DNA of 64,000 nt from Modestobacter italicus. Its GTDB lineage: Bacteria > Actinomycetota > Actinomycetes > Mycobacteriales > Geodermatophilaceae. The notes under the pieces are model-generated. The model saw nothing but the letters and a program-made list of their open reading frames with translations, was not told where the DNA came from and did not search any database. A program made the position numbers and the translations under genes. Positions 1-9,588 of the stretch are shown one piece after another (positions within the stretch are counted from its first letter, which is position 1; each line of letters starts with the position of its first letter). Location of the stretch: assembly GCF_019799965.1 (NCBI RefSeq), contig NZ_JABGCJ010000003.1:124001-188000 (forward strand), written 5' to 3'.

Positions 1-13
1 GCCGGCGGGCGCT

Positions 14-49
14 CACCCGGCAGTGACACCGTCCACCCGGCAGTGACAC
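14..49. repeat. two-copy 20-bp-period direct repeat
   Basis: A 16-base unit (CACCCGGCAGTGACAC) occurs at 14-29 and again at 34-49, giving a 20-base period. The second copy runs into the terminator palindrome at 47-84. More copies may lie before the window begins. I see no function; it may be a binding-site pair or the remains of a tandem repeat beyond the ilvC end. Confidence 0.6.
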
Positions 50-84
50 AGGGCCCCCGCAGCGATCGCTGCGGGGGCCCTGTG
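47..84. terminator. 38-bp perfect palindrome, probable bidirectional terminator
   Basis: The bases 47-84 read the same on both strands, with 19-base arms centred on GATC. There is no T-run on either side, as is usual in GC-rich actinobacteria. It lies about 40 bases beyond the ilvC stop codon, so it probably ends the ilvBNC transcript and perhaps a converging transcript from outside the window. Confidence 0.7.
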
Positions 85-94
85 GTGTCCAGCC

Positions 95-116
95 GGCCCC
101 GCGTGCCCGCGGGGCC
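95..116. terminator. stop-proximal hairpin after ilvC
   Basis: A perfect 9-base-pair hairpin (GGCCCCGCG, TGCC loop, CGCGGGGCC) begins about five bases after the ilvC stop codon. In ilvC sense the stop is followed by gcGAGGGCCCC, resembling the start of the stop-associated palindromes at 1781, 13711, 35511, 47961 and 52906. It is probably a short member of that family and a first terminator before the larger palindrome. Confidence 0.55.
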
Positions 117-121
117 CTCGC

Positions 122-1228
<1,107 letters not shown>

Positions 1229-1753
1229 TCAGGCGCTGCGCTCGACCGGGCGCAAGGTACCGGCGCCGCTCATCGACCGCGGACCGCGGCCCAGGGCGAC
1301 GGTGCCGGACTGCGCCATCTCCTTGATGCCCAGCGGGGCGAGCACGGCGAGCAGTGCCTGCAGCTTGTCCGGCGTGCCGGTGGCCTCGAGGGTGACGGTG
1401 TCGGTGTTGACGTCGATGACCCGGGCGCGGAACAGCTCGGCGGTCTGCAGCACCTGGGCGCGGTCGGCCAGCGGCGCACGCACCTTGACCAGGAGCAGCT
1501 CGCGCTGCACGGCCACGGTGTCCAGCTCGACGATCTTGATCACCTCGACCAGCTTGTTCAGCTGCTTGGTGATCTGCTCCAGCGGCTGGGCCTCCGCGTC
1601 GGCCACGATCGTCATCCGGGACAGGTCGGGGTTCTCGGTGGGGCCGACCGCCAGGGACTCGATGTTGTAGCCGCGGCGGCTGAACAGCGCCGAGACCCGG
1701 GCCAGCACACCCGCCTTGTTCTCGACGAGCACCGACAGCGTGTGTCGTGGCAT
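1229..1753 (-). CDS. ilvN: Acetolactate synthase small (regulatory) subunit
   Basis: The 174-residue protein is the valine-sensing regulatory subunit of acetohydroxyacid synthase. The N-terminal ACT domain (residues about 4-80) opens with HTLSVLVENKAGVLARVS, typical of IlvN/IlvH, and continues with FSRRGYNIESL. The second half matches the C-terminal IlvN domain. It pairs with the catalytic subunit encoded just upstream. The ATG is preceded by GAAGGGAACC. A palindromic repeat (1781-1837) separates it from ilvB, which may lower its expression relative to the catalytic subunit (inference). Confidence 0.96.
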   Translation of the reverse strand: MPRHTLSVLVENKAGVLARVSALFSRRGYNIESLAVGPTENPDLSRMTIVADAEAQPLEQITKQLNKLVEVIKIVELDTVAVQRELLLVKVRAPLADRAQVLQTAELFRARVIDVNTDTVTLEATGTPDKLQALLAVLAPLGIKEMAQSGTVALGRGPRSMSGAGTLRPVERSA

Positions 1754-1780
1754 CAGACGGTTCCCTTCAGTGGTGCGTCC

Positions 1781-1841
1781 GGCCCCGCTTCAGGGGCCCG
1801 CCGCGAGCGGAGCGAGTGGTGGGGGGAAGCGGGGTCCTTCG
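1781..1841 (-). repeat. stop-associated palindromic element, copy 1 (after ilvB)
   Basis: Immediately after the ilvB stop codon the minus strand reads GAAGGACCCCGCTTC, about 30 internal bases, then GAAGCGGGGCC. The outer arms pair except for one A-C mismatch, and the inside contains the conserved block CTCGCGGCGGGCCCC. Related elements sit at 13711, 35511, 47961 and (short form) 52906. The arm sequence differs between copies but stays complementary. No T-run follows. It lies inside the operon, between ilvB and ilvN. Confidence 0.75.
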
Positions 1842-1842
1842 G

Positions 1843-3789
1843 CTAGACCTGTCCGTCGCCGAAGACCGGGCGGACGTCGCGCGCGGCCAGGATCTCGTCG
1901 TTGCTGGCCCCGGCGGCGACCATCGGCCACACCTGGGCGTCGGAGCCGACGATGAAGTCGATCACCACGGGGGCGTCGTTGATCGACATCGCCTTCTCGA
2001 TCACCGCGTCGACGTCGTCCTTGCTCTCGCAGCGCAGGCCGACGCAGCCCAGGGCCTCGGCGAGGGTGACGAAGTCGGGGATACGCACCTGCCGGGGCGC
2101 CCCCGGCTTGCCGCCGTGGGTGTTGAGGTGGGTGTTGGAGTAGCGCCCCTCGTAGAACAGGGTCTGCCACTGCCGGACCATGCCGAGGTTGCCGTTGTTG
2201 ATGACGGCGACCTTGACCGGGATGCCCTCGATGGCGCAGGTGGCCAGCTCCTGGTTGGTCATCTGGAAGCAGCCGTCGCCGTCGATCGCCCACACGGTGG
2301 TGCCGGGCATGCCGAACTTGGCGCCCATCGCCGCGGGGACGGCGTAGCCCATCGTGCCGAGGCCACCGCTGTTGAGCCACGTGCCGGGCTTCTCGTACTT
2401 GACGAACTGCGCGGCCCACATCTGGTGCTGACCGACCCCGGAGGCGTAGATCGCGTCCGGCCCGGCGATGGCCCCGAGCCGCTCGATCACGTACTGCGGG
2501 GACAGCATGCCGTCCTCGGGCCAGTCGTATCCCAGCGGGTAGCGGGTGCGCCAGTCCTCCAGCTGCGCCCACCAGCCGGTCAGCTGCGGGGTGCGGCCGG
2601 CCTCGTGCTCGGCGCGCAGCGCGGTGACCAGCTCGGCGATGGTGGCCTTGGCGTCACCGACGATCGGCACGTCGGCCTTGCGGTTCTTGCCGATCTCGGC
2701 CGGGTCGATGTCGGCGTGCACCACCGCCGCGTGCGGCGCGAAGCTGGACAGCTCGCCGGTCACCCGGTCGTCGAAGCGGGCGCCCAGGGCGACGAGCAGG
2801 TCGGCCTTCTGCAGCGCGGTGACGGCGGTGACGTTGCCGTGCATGCCGGGCATGCCCAGGTTCTGCGGGTGGCTGTCGGGGAACGCCCCGCGGGCCATCA
2901 GCGTGGTGACCACCGGCGCGCCGGTCAGCTCGGCCAGCTCCGCCAGCTCGGCGGTGGCGCCGGCCTTGAGCACCCCTCCCCCGACGTAGAGCACCGGCTG
3001 GCTGGCGCCGGCGATCAGCGCGGCGGCCTCGCGGACCTGCTTGCCGTGTGGGCGGGTGGTCGGCTTGTAGCCGGGCAGGTCCATCCGGGGCGGCCAGCTG
3101 AAGTCGGTCGTGGCCTGCAGCGCGTCCTTGGAGATGTCGACCAGGACCGGGCCGGGGCGCCCGGTGCCGGCCAGGTGGAAGGCCTCGGCGATCCGCTGCG
3201 GGATCTCGTCGGCGTCGGTGACCAGGAAGTTGTGCTTGGTGATCGGCATGGTGATGCCGCGGATGTCCGCCTCCTGGAAGGCGTCGGTCCCGATCGCGGC
3301 GCTGGGCACCTGGCCGGTGATGGCGACGATCGGCACCGAGTCCATGTAGGCGTCGGCCAGCGGGGTGACGAGGTTGGTCGCACCCGGCCCCGAGGTGGCC
3401 ATGCAGACCCCGACCCGCCCGGTGGCCTGGGCGTACCCGGTGGCCGCGTGCCCGGCGCCCTGCTCGTGGCGGACCAGCACGTGCCGCAGCGCGGAGTCGA
3501 ACAGCGGGTCGTAGGCGGGCAGGATCGCCCCGCCCGGGATGCCGAACACCACCTCGACGCCGACCGCCTCCAGCGACCGCACCAGGCTCTGCGCGCCGGT
3601 GATCCCCGAGACCGGCTCGCTCGCGGCCTCGGCGATCGTGCGGGCGGTGGTCTCGACCCCGAGGGTGGCCTGCGCGGCGGCCTCGCTGGGCTGCATCGGC
3701 GTGGCCGGCGCGGCGCCGGCCCCCGGGGCGGGGCCGGTGGCGGGACGGGAGGGCGGTGCGGTGCGGCCGGAGCTGCTGGGGGTGCTCAT
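1843..3789 (-). CDS. ilvB: Acetolactate synthase large (catalytic) subunit
   Basis: IlvB condenses pyruvate with pyruvate or 2-oxobutyrate using thiamine diphosphate and FAD, the committed step of branched-chain amino acid synthesis. The ATG at 3789 has AGGGAG eight bases upstream, giving 648 residues. A longer open frame reaches further upstream but runs through the attenuator. The first 75 or so residues are a Pro/Ala-rich extension. The core starts at [23 protein letters not shown], where the ThDP-activating glutamate (in RHEQGAGH) follows. The ThDP/Mg motif [12 protein letters not shown] with [11 protein letters not shown] is present near residues 500-530. It is the first structural gene behind the leader peptide. 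Confidence 0.97.
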   Translation of the reverse strand: MSTPSSSGRTAPPSRPATGPAPGAGAAPATPMQPSEAAAQATLGVETTARTIAEAASEPVSGITGAQSLVRSLEAVGVEVVFGIPGGAILPAYDPLFDSALRHVLVRHEQGAGHAATGYAQATGRVGVCMATSGPGATNLVTPLADAYMDSVPIVAITGQVPSAAIGTDAFQEADIRGITMPITKHNFLVTDADEIPQRIAEAFHLAGTGRPGPVLVDISKDALQATTDFSWPPRMDLPGYKPTTRPHGKQVREAAALIAGASQPVLYVGGGVLKAGATAELAELAELTGAPVVTTLMARGAFPDSHPQNLGMPGMHGNVTAVTALQKADLLVALGARFDDRVTGELSSFAPHAAVVHADIDPAEIGKNRKADVPIVGDAKATIAELVTALRAEHEAGRTPQLTGWWAQLEDWRTRYPLGYDWPEDGMLSPQYVIERLGAIAGPDAIYASGVGQHQMWAAQFVKYEKPGTWLNSGGLGTMGYAVPAAMGAKFGMPGTTVWAIDGDGCFQMTNQELATCAIEGIPVKVAVINNGNLGMVRQWQTLFYEGRYSNTHLNTHGGKPGAPRQVRIPDFVTLAEALGCVGLRCESKDDVDAVIEKAMSINDAPVVIDFIVGSDAQVWPMVAAGASNDEILAARDVRPVFGDGQV

Positions 3790-3867
3790 CTGGTCGATCT
3801 CCCTGGGCGCGGGGTGGGGTGCTGCGGCGGGTCTCTCGGCGGTCCGGCCGAGCGGTGCCCGGCCAAC

Positions 3868-3898
3868 AAAAAACCCCTCGTGCCGTGGCACGGAGGGG
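3868..3898 (-). terminator. ilvB attenuator (intrinsic terminator)
   Basis: On the minus strand a GC-rich hairpin (CCCCTCCGTGCCACGGCACGAGGGG in two arms, with one bulged C, 3874-3898) is followed directly by six T residues (3868-3873). This textbook intrinsic terminator lies between the leader peptide stop codon (30 bases upstream) and the ilvB ribosome-binding site. Its position fits transcription attenuation of ilvBNC by leader-peptide translation. Confidence 0.85.
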
Positions 3899-3927
3899 TG
3901 GCGCGTCGGTCGGGAGGGACCGGCGCG

Positions 3928-3963
3928 CTAGTGGATCGCTACGAGCAGACGAGTGCGGGGCAC
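3928..3963 (-). CDS. ilvB leader peptide (attenuation)
   Basis: A short frame encodes (V/M)PRTRLLVAIH and ends in TAG. Its second half is loaded with the regulated amino acids: Leu-Leu-Val-Ala-Ile. With GTG at 3963 the peptide has 11 residues. An in-frame GTG at 3972 would add three. The candidate -10 box (3971-3976) places the transcript start at about 3964, so the message may be leaderless and begin at the 3963 GTG. Slow decoding of these codons when Leu, Val or Ile is short would stall the ribosome and stop the 3874-3898 terminator from forming. Confidence 0.8.
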   Translation of the reverse strand: MPRTRLLVAIH

Positions 3964-3970
3964 GGGAGAC

Positions 3971-3999
3971 ACTGTGCCCCCGCCCCGCGGCCCCGTCAA
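3971..3999 (-). promoter_or_regulatory. probable ilvBNC promoter
   Basis: On the minus strand TTGACG (3994-3999) is followed after 17 bases by CACAGT (3971-3976). The first is a good -35 match; the second is a weak -10 match. The spacing puts the start point at or next to the GTG of the leader peptide. Confidence 0.5.
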
Positions 4000-4027
4000 C
4001 CAGACCGTCCCATGCAGTGGGACGACG

Positions 4028-6811
4028 TCACTCACCCAATGGGACGGCGACCGTGGCCGCGGTGCCGGGCCGCGCGTCGAGCAGGGCGGCGTCGAAGCCG
4101 TCGATCACCGCCGCGAGCTCCTCGGGCCGGGTGGGCCGGCCGAGCAGGAAGCCCTGCAGGAACCGGCAGCCCAGCTCGCGCAGCGCCGTCAGCTGCCCCG
4201 GCGTCTCCACGCCCTCGGCGACCACGTCGATGTCCAGCCGGCGGCCCAGCTCGATGACCGTGTGCACCAGGGCGGCGCTGCGCTCGTCGTCCTCGATGCC
4301 GGCCAGGAACTCGCGGTCCATCTTCAGCACGTCCACCGGCAGCCGGGTGAGGTAGGCGAAGGTCGAGTAGCCCCGGCCGAAGTCGTCCAGGGAGATGACG
4401 CAGCCCATGTCGTGCAGCGTCTGGAGGTCCCCGTCGGCGCGGTCGGGCTCCCCGATGAACAGCGACTCGGTGACCTCCAGCATCAGCCGGCTCGGCGGCA
4501 GCCCGGCCCGGGCCAGCGCGGCGGCCACGTCGGGCACCAGGCTGCCCGACTGCAGGTGCCGCACGCTGATGTTCACGCCCAGCCGCAGGTCCCGGCCCTG
4601 GTGCAGCAGCCCGGCCAGCTCCGCGGTCGACTGCTCCAGCACCCACCGCTGCAGCGGCACGATCAGCCCGTCGTCCTCGGCCAGGCCGACGAACTCGTCG
4701 GGTGAGATCTCCCCGAGCGCCGGGTGGTCCCAGCGCACCAGCGCCTCCAGGCCCAGCACCCGGCGCTCGACCGTGCCCACCACCGGTTGGTAGACCAGCC
4801 GCAGCTCGCCGCGGGAGAGCGCGTCGGGCAGGTCGCGGGCCAGCCGGGTGCGGCGCGCGGTGGCGCTGTCGGCCGTCTCGCCGTGCCGCCGGACCCGGCC
4901 CTTGCCGGCGGCCTTCGCCGCGCGCAGCGCCAGGTCCGCGTGGCGCACCGTCGTCGGCACGTCGTCGGCGGGGTCGACCTCGGTGACCCCGATGCTGCAG
5001 GAGACGTCGAAGACCAGGTCCGGGTCGGCCCCGGGGGTGGGCACCGACCGGTGCACCCCGGCCAGCTCGCCGATGATCCGCTCGGCCAGCGCGGTGGCCT
5101 CGTCCAGACCGGCCCGCACCAGGACGGCGAACTCGTCGCCACCTAGCCGGCCGACCAGGTCCCGGTCGCGCACCGTGGCGCGCAGCCGGTCGGCCACCTC
5201 CACCAGCAGGAGGTCACCGGCCTCGTGCCCGGCCACGTCGTTGACCGCCTTGAACCCGTCCAGGTCCAGCAGCAGCACGCAGGAGGTCTCCCCCTCCGCG
5301 GCCCGGCTGCGCGCACCGGTGAGCCCGGCCATCAACCGGGCACGGTTGGGCAGCCCGGTGAGGTAGTCGGTGTAGGCCATCCGCTGCAGCTCGAGCTCGC
5401 TCTCGCGCCGGTCGTCGACGTCCCGCAGGTGCAGCACGAGCCCGTCACCGGCCCGGCCGGGAGCCCGCCCGGGCAGCTCGGACGGCGCGGCCTGCAGGTC
5501 GGCGCTGGCGACCACCCGCACGGTCTCCAGGTGCCGCCACCCGCCGTCCCGGGTGCGCAGCCGGAACGACCGGTCCCGCGTCGCGTCGGGTCCTGGGGCC
5601 GGGTGCAGGACGGTGAGCAGCTCGGTCCGGTCCTCCGGGTGGACGAACTCCTCCAGCCGGTGCCCCTCCAGGTCCCGCGCCGGCCAGGCCTCCGGACCCC
5701 GCCCGGCGCCGGAGGCCCAGGTGATCCGGCCGTGGCGGTCCAGCACGATGGTGATGTCGGCGGCGCTGTGCACCAGGGTGCGGAAGTAGGACTCGGTCCG
5801 GAGCACCTGCCGGGTCAACCGCGCACCGTCGGCCGCCCACACCAGGGTGCGGGCGAAGGTCAGCACCAGCAGCAGCGAGGCCGCCGCCGCCTCGAGCGGG
5901 TCGATGGACCGGCCGGCCACCCTGCCGCCCAGCAGCACGAGCACGACACCGAAGGCGGCGCAGTAGCTGACCACCACACCGAGCAACGGCACCCCCGCCG
6001 CGACGTCGTCGGGCTCGGTGGCCTGACCGGGGTCGACGGCCATGGCCATCGTGCCGAAGGCCAGCATCGCCAGCCAGGCGGTGCCGGTGAGCAGGTCGGT
6101 GGTCGCCGACGGGCTCACCGCGGAGATCGAGCCGCTCACGGTGACCACCGCGACCGAGGCGAAGCAGCCCAGCAACCACCCGGCGGCCGCACGGCGGGGC
6201 TCGCTCACCCCGGCGAAGGTGATCAGGCCGACCGTGCAGAGCACCACGCCGACCGCGGGGTAGCCCCACGTCATCAGGCCGTCGACCGCCCCCGCGGTCC
6301 GCCCCAGTGCCGTGGTGAGCACCGCCTCCAGCAGCGCCGACAGCGCCACCAGCGCCACGGCGGCGTCCAGCACGACCCGCGCGCCGATGCCGGTGGCGGC
6401 CGAGCGCACCAGCCGGGCGCAGCCGAGCAGGGCGAACGGGACGGCGGCCACCAGCGCGACGTCCTGCAGGCCGGCCTCGCTGGCGTTGACCCCCACCCCG
6501 CGGGCCGCGGCGATCGCCTGACCGACGCAGAGCAACGCGGCCAGGACCGCGAAGGCCCGCCACGGCCCGGCGGACGTGCGGTCCAGCCGGCGCGCGTGCC
6601 GGACCACCAGGACGCCGATGGCCAGCGAGGCGGCGCTGAGCACCGCCGGACCGGCGTGGGCCGACGCCGCCGGCCAGACGAACTCCACGACGCCCAGCCC
6701 GACGGCGACGGTGCCCAGCAGCGAGAGCACCGCCGCGCGTGGCCAGTGCACGGGCAGGGGCACGGACGGGACGGCGGGCAGCGCCCGACCCCGCAGCGAG
6801 GAGGCCGTCAC
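4028..6811 (-). CDS. Membrane PAS-GGDEF-EAL protein (cyclic di-GMP turnover)
   Basis: This 927-residue protein probably makes and/or degrades cyclic di-GMP. An N-terminal half of about eight or nine hydrophobic segments (residues 25-320) is followed by a PAS domain (about 340-460), a GGDEF domain (about 480-650) and an EAL domain (about 665-915). The GGDEF signature is intact (GRLGGDEFAVLV, near 555). The EAL domain has EALVRW, the DDFGRGYS loop, KMDREFL and VVAEGVET, so both activities are possible. The GTG start at 6811 overlaps the upstream stop codon (GTGA). The open frame continues further upstream, but that part is a shadow of the neighbouring gene. The two genes are paralogues. Confidence 0.9.
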   Translation of the reverse strand: MTASSLRGRALPAVPSVPLPVHWPRAAVLSLLGTVAVGLGVVEFVWPAASAHAGPAVLSAASLAIGVLVVRHARRLDRTSAGPWRAFAVLAALLCVGQAIAAARGVGVNASEAGLQDVALVAAVPFALLGCARLVRSAATGIGARVVLDAAVALVALSALLEAVLTTALGRTAGAVDGLMTWGYPAVGVVLCTVGLITFAGVSEPRRAAAGWLLGCFASVAVVTVSGSISAVSPSATTDLLTGTAWLAMLAFGTMAMAVDPGQATEPDDVAAGVPLLGVVVSYCAAFGVVLVLLGGRVAGRSIDPLEAAAASLLLVLTFARTLVWAADGARLTRQVLRTESYFRTLVHSAADITIVLDRHGRITWASGAGRGPEAWPARDLEGHRLEEFVHPEDRTELLTVLHPAPGPDATRDRSFRLRTRDGGWRHLETVRVVASADLQAAPSELPGRAPGRAGDGLVLHLRDVDDRRESELELQRMAYTDYLTGLPNRARLMAGLTGARSRAAEGETSCVLLLDLDGFKAVNDVAGHEAGDLLLVEVADRLRATVRDRDLVGRLGGDEFAVLVRAGLDEATALAERIIGELAGVHRSVPTPGADPDLVFDVSCSIGVTEVDPADDVPTTVRHADLALRAAKAAGKGRVRRHGETADSATARRTRLARDLPDALSRGELRLVYQPVVGTVERRVLGLEALVRWDHPALGEISPDEFVGLAEDDGLIVPLQRWVLEQSTAELAGLLHQGRDLRLGVNISVRHLQSGSLVPDVAAALARAGLPPSRLMLEVTESLFIGEPDRADGDLQTLHDMGCVISLDDFGRGYSTFAYLTRLPVDVLKMDREFLAGIEDDERSAALVHTVIELGRRLDIDVVAEGVETPGQLTALRELGCRFLQGFLLGRPTRPEELAAVIDGFDAALLDARPGTAATVAVPLGE

Positions 6812-9543
6812 GCTGCACCCACCTGGTCGGACAGGCCCGGCACGAGCCGCCCGCCGTCGGCCTCCAGCAGCTGCACCAGGCGCGGCAGGCTCACCGGCCG
6901 GGAGATCAGGTGCCCCTGCGCGAAGCCGCAGCCCAGGCCGTGCAGCACCGAGAGCTGGCTGGTGGTCTCCACGCCCTCGGCGACCACGTCGACCTGCAGT
7001 GCCCGCCCGAGGGCGACCACCGCCTCGCAGACCGCCCGGGAGTGGACGTCGCGGTCCACCCGGGAGAGCAGGGTGCGGTCGAGCTTGATGATGTCCAGCG
7101 GCAACCGGCCAAGCGCCGGCAGCGAGGAGCTCGCCCGGCCGAAGTCGTCGAGGGCGAGGTGGACGCCCAGCAGCCGCAGGGCGGTGACGTCGTCGGTGAC
7201 GTCGGCCCCGGTCAGCGCCGACTCGCTCACCTCCAGGACCAGCTGGTCCGGTGCCATGCCGCTGGCCCGCAGCGCGGCCGTCACGTCGCCGACCAGCGTG
7301 CCCCCGGCCAGGTGCTGGGCCGACACGTTGACGCCCAGCTTCAGCGGCACCTCCCGACGGGGCAGCGTGACCGCGGCAGCGGTGGCCTCCTGCAGCACCC
7401 AGCGCTGCAGGTGCCCCACCACGCCGCCGCGCTCGGCGACCGGCAGGAACTCCTCGGGCGGCACGTCGCCGAGCACCGGGTGCCGCCACCGCAGCAGTGC
7501 CTCGACGCCGGTGACCCGGTGGTCGTCCAGCGCGATGAGCGGCTGCCACGCCAGGGTCAGCTCGCCGCGCTCGCGGGCTCCCACCAGGTCGGCGCGCAGC
7601 AGCTCGCGCCGGTCCCGGGCGGCCGTCAGCTCGTCCCGGTGACGGCGGACCGACCCCGCGCCGGCGCTGCGGGCGTCGGCGACGGCCAGCTCGGCGCGGT
7701 CGACCACCTCCCGCTCGGTGAGCCCGCCGGCCAGCGGGACCAGCCCGGCGACCGCGGTGAGGTCGACGATGCCCAGCTCGGTCGGGATCGGGGCGTCGAT
7801 CACCGACAGGCAGCGGGCGGCCAGCCGATCGGCCTCGGCCACCGTCCCGGCCGCGAGCACGCTGAAGAGCTCGGCCCCGATCCGGGCCACCTGGTCCTCG
7901 GCGCGCACCACCGCGCGCAACCGGCGGGCCACCTCGGCCAGGGCGACGTCGACGACGTCCCGGCCGGCGTTCTCGTGCGCCTCACGGAGCCCCTGCACCT
8001 CGATCAGCAGCAGCGCCGCCGACCCGGCAGCGTCCCCGTCCTCCGGCACCCCGCCCTCCGGCACCCCGCCCTCCGGCACCCCGCCCGGAGCAGCCACGGA
8101 CGGCGCCCCGGCGGACGGGAGCCGGCCGAGCAGCTCGGTCAGGGCGACCAGCTGGGCGGCGCGGTTGGGCAGCCCGGTGAGCGGGTCGGTGAAGGCCAGC
8201 GAGCTGAGCTCGCGTTCGCGGTGGCGCCGGGCGGTCACGTCCCGGCAGTGCAGCACCAGCGCCCGGACGTCGGCGTCGGCGCGCAGGTCGCTGGCGCCGG
8301 CCTCCAGGACCCGCCAGCTCCCGGCGCCGTCGGGCAGCCGGAAGCTGCACAGCCCCACCGGGCCCTCGTCGTCGCTGAGCCAGGAGCGCACCTCGGCGGC
8401 GTCCTCGGAGTGCACGACCTCCACCAGCGACCGGCCCAGCAGGACCGGGCCGGCGTCCGCCCGTACCGGCGTCAGCGAGGGCGCCGCCCAGGTGACCCGC
8501 AGGTCGCTGCCGAGGATGACCACGGCGTCACTGCTGGACCGGACCAGTGAGCGGAAGTAGGCCTCGCTGCTGCGCAGCCGGGCCGCGACCCGCGCCTCGT
8601 CCCGGGCGGTGACCGCCCGGTGCAGCAGGGTCAGGGTCAGGCAGCAGACCAGCGCCACCCCGGCGGCGAGCGGCGGCTCGGCGCCCAGCAGCGGTGCGAC
8701 CAGGTAGGCCAGCACCGCGGCGACCATGACCAGGTGCGGCACGAGCTGACCGGCCTGGCCCAGCCGCGAGCTGCGCCGGCTGGGCGGGGCGACCACCGCG
8801 GCCCCGGGGTCGCGCCACGCCGCCAGGCAGAGCAGCAGCAGGCTGGCCAGCTGAGCCGCCGGCACGCCGGCGGTGAGCACGGCCGGGTGCAGCTCCGGTC
8901 CGGCCAGGGTGAGCCCCTGCGCGGTCGCCCAGGTGGCCACGGCCAGCAGCATGAGCGCACCGGTCACCCGGCGCGGTCCGGCGGAGGCCGCGATCAGCAC
9001 GAGGCCGGCCGAGAGCACCGACGCGGTCGCCAGGCAGGCCAGTTCGAGGACCAGCCGGGAGGAGCCCACCGGCCCTCCGTCCAGCGCGGGGCCGACGACC
9101 AGCACCTGCGCCAGGACCATCGACGCACTGAAGAACAACAGGGTCTCGGTGAGCAGCCGGGCACCGCCCTGGCGCAGCTGCCCGGGGGTCAGCAGCCGGA
9201 GCACCGCGACCAGCGCGATCAGCACGGCCGGCAGCCCCACCGCCTGACCGGCCCCCGCGAACAACTCGGCACCCCACAGCCCGGCCCCGAGGTCGCCGAG
9301 CAGCCCGAGCAGCACGGCGACCGCCAGGAGCCGCCAGCCGCCCAGCCGTGCGCCGCGCCGGGAACCGCTGCGCCACAGCACCGCGGCGGTGCCGAGCGAG
9401 GCGGCCAGCAGCAGCAGGTCGGCAGCCAGCGGCACGGCTCCACCCGCCGCCCCGGTCAGCACCGGGACGGCGAGCAGCCACCCCGGGGACGCCCGTCGCC
9501 TCTGCTCCACCCGAGGACTGTCGACGGGTGGGCACCGCGACAA
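6808..9543 (-). CDS. Membrane PAS-degenerate GGDEF-EAL protein
   Basis: Paralogue of the downstream gene, with the same order: hydrophobic N-terminal half, PAS (about 331-450), GGDEF-like (about 460-640), EAL (about 655-900). The cyclase signature has decayed to GAELF (near residue 554), so it should not make cyclic di-GMP. The EAL half keeps EALLRW, LDDFGRASSS, KLDRTLL and VVAEGVET and may be an active phosphodiesterase. A perfect 15-base tandem repeat lies inside the GGDEF-like domain. The start is uncertain: TTG at 9543 or GTG at 9510, neither with a clear ribosome-binding site. Translation is coupled to the next gene by a 4-base overlap. Confidence 0.85.
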   Translation of the reverse strand: MSRCPPVDSPRVEQRRRASPGWLLAVPVLTGAAGGAVPLAADLLLLAASLGTAAVLWRSGSRRGARLGGWRLLAVAVLLGLLGDLGAGLWGAELFAGAGQAVGLPAVLIALVAVLRLLTPGQLRQGGARLLTETLLFFSASMVLAQVLVVGPALDGGPVGSSRLVLELACLATASVLSAGLVLIAASAGPRRVTGALMLLAVATWATAQGLTLAGPELHPAVLTAGVPAAQLASLLLLCLAAWRDPGAAVVAPPSRRSSRLGQAGQLVPHLVMVAAVLAYLVAPLLGAEPPLAAGVALVCCLTLTLLHRAVTARDEARVAARLRSSEAYFRSLVRSSSDAVVILGSDLRVTWAAPSLTPVRADAGPVLLGRSLVEVVHSEDAAEVRSWLSDDEGPVGLCSFRLPDGAGSWRVLEAGASDLRADADVRALVLHCRDVTARRHRERELSSLAFTDPLTGLPNRAAQLVALTELLGRLPSAGAPSVAAPGGVPEGGVPEGGVPEDGDAAGSAALLLIEVQGLREAHENAGRDVVDVALAEVARRLRAVVRAEDQVARIGAELFSVLAAGTVAEADRLAARCLSVIDAPIPTELGIVDLTAVAGLVPLAGGLTEREVVDRAELAVADARSAGAGSVRRHRDELTAARDRRELLRADLVGARERGELTLAWQPLIALDDHRVTGVEALLRWRHPVLGDVPPEEFLPVAERGGVVGHLQRWVLQEATAAAVTLPRREVPLKLGVNVSAQHLAGGTLVGDVTAALRASGMAPDQLVLEVSESALTGADVTDDVTALRLLGVHLALDDFGRASSSLPALGRLPLDIIKLDRTLLSRVDRDVHSRAVCEAVVALGRALQVDVVAEGVETTSQLSVLHGLGCGFAQGHLISRPVSLPRLVQLLEADGGRLVPGLSDQVGAA
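8041..8085. repeat. 15-bp in-frame tandem repeat, three copies
   Basis: The unit CTCCGGCACCCCGCC occurs three times without mismatch. It is in frame and encodes repeated Gly-Gly-Val-Pro-Glu in the degenerate GGDEF region. Copy-number change would add or remove five residues without a frameshift. Confidence 0.85.
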
Positions 9544-9588
9544 CAGGTCAGCGGCGGTGAGTTCACCCGTTCGAGCAGTGCCCCGAGG

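Noticed and set aside
3790-3891. Longer N terminus for IlvB starting near 3891
   Set aside because: It would include the terminator hairpin and T-run; the ATG at 3789 has a good ribosome-binding site.
1747-4257. Long plus-strand open frame over ilvB
   Set aside because: It is the antisense shadow of ilvB and runs straight through the attenuator and into the EAL gene.
6812-7549. Extension of the first EAL gene upstream of 6811
   Set aside because: Its translation is Arg/Gly/Ala-rich noise overlapping the neighbouring gene in another frame; the GTGA overlap gives a natural start at 6811.
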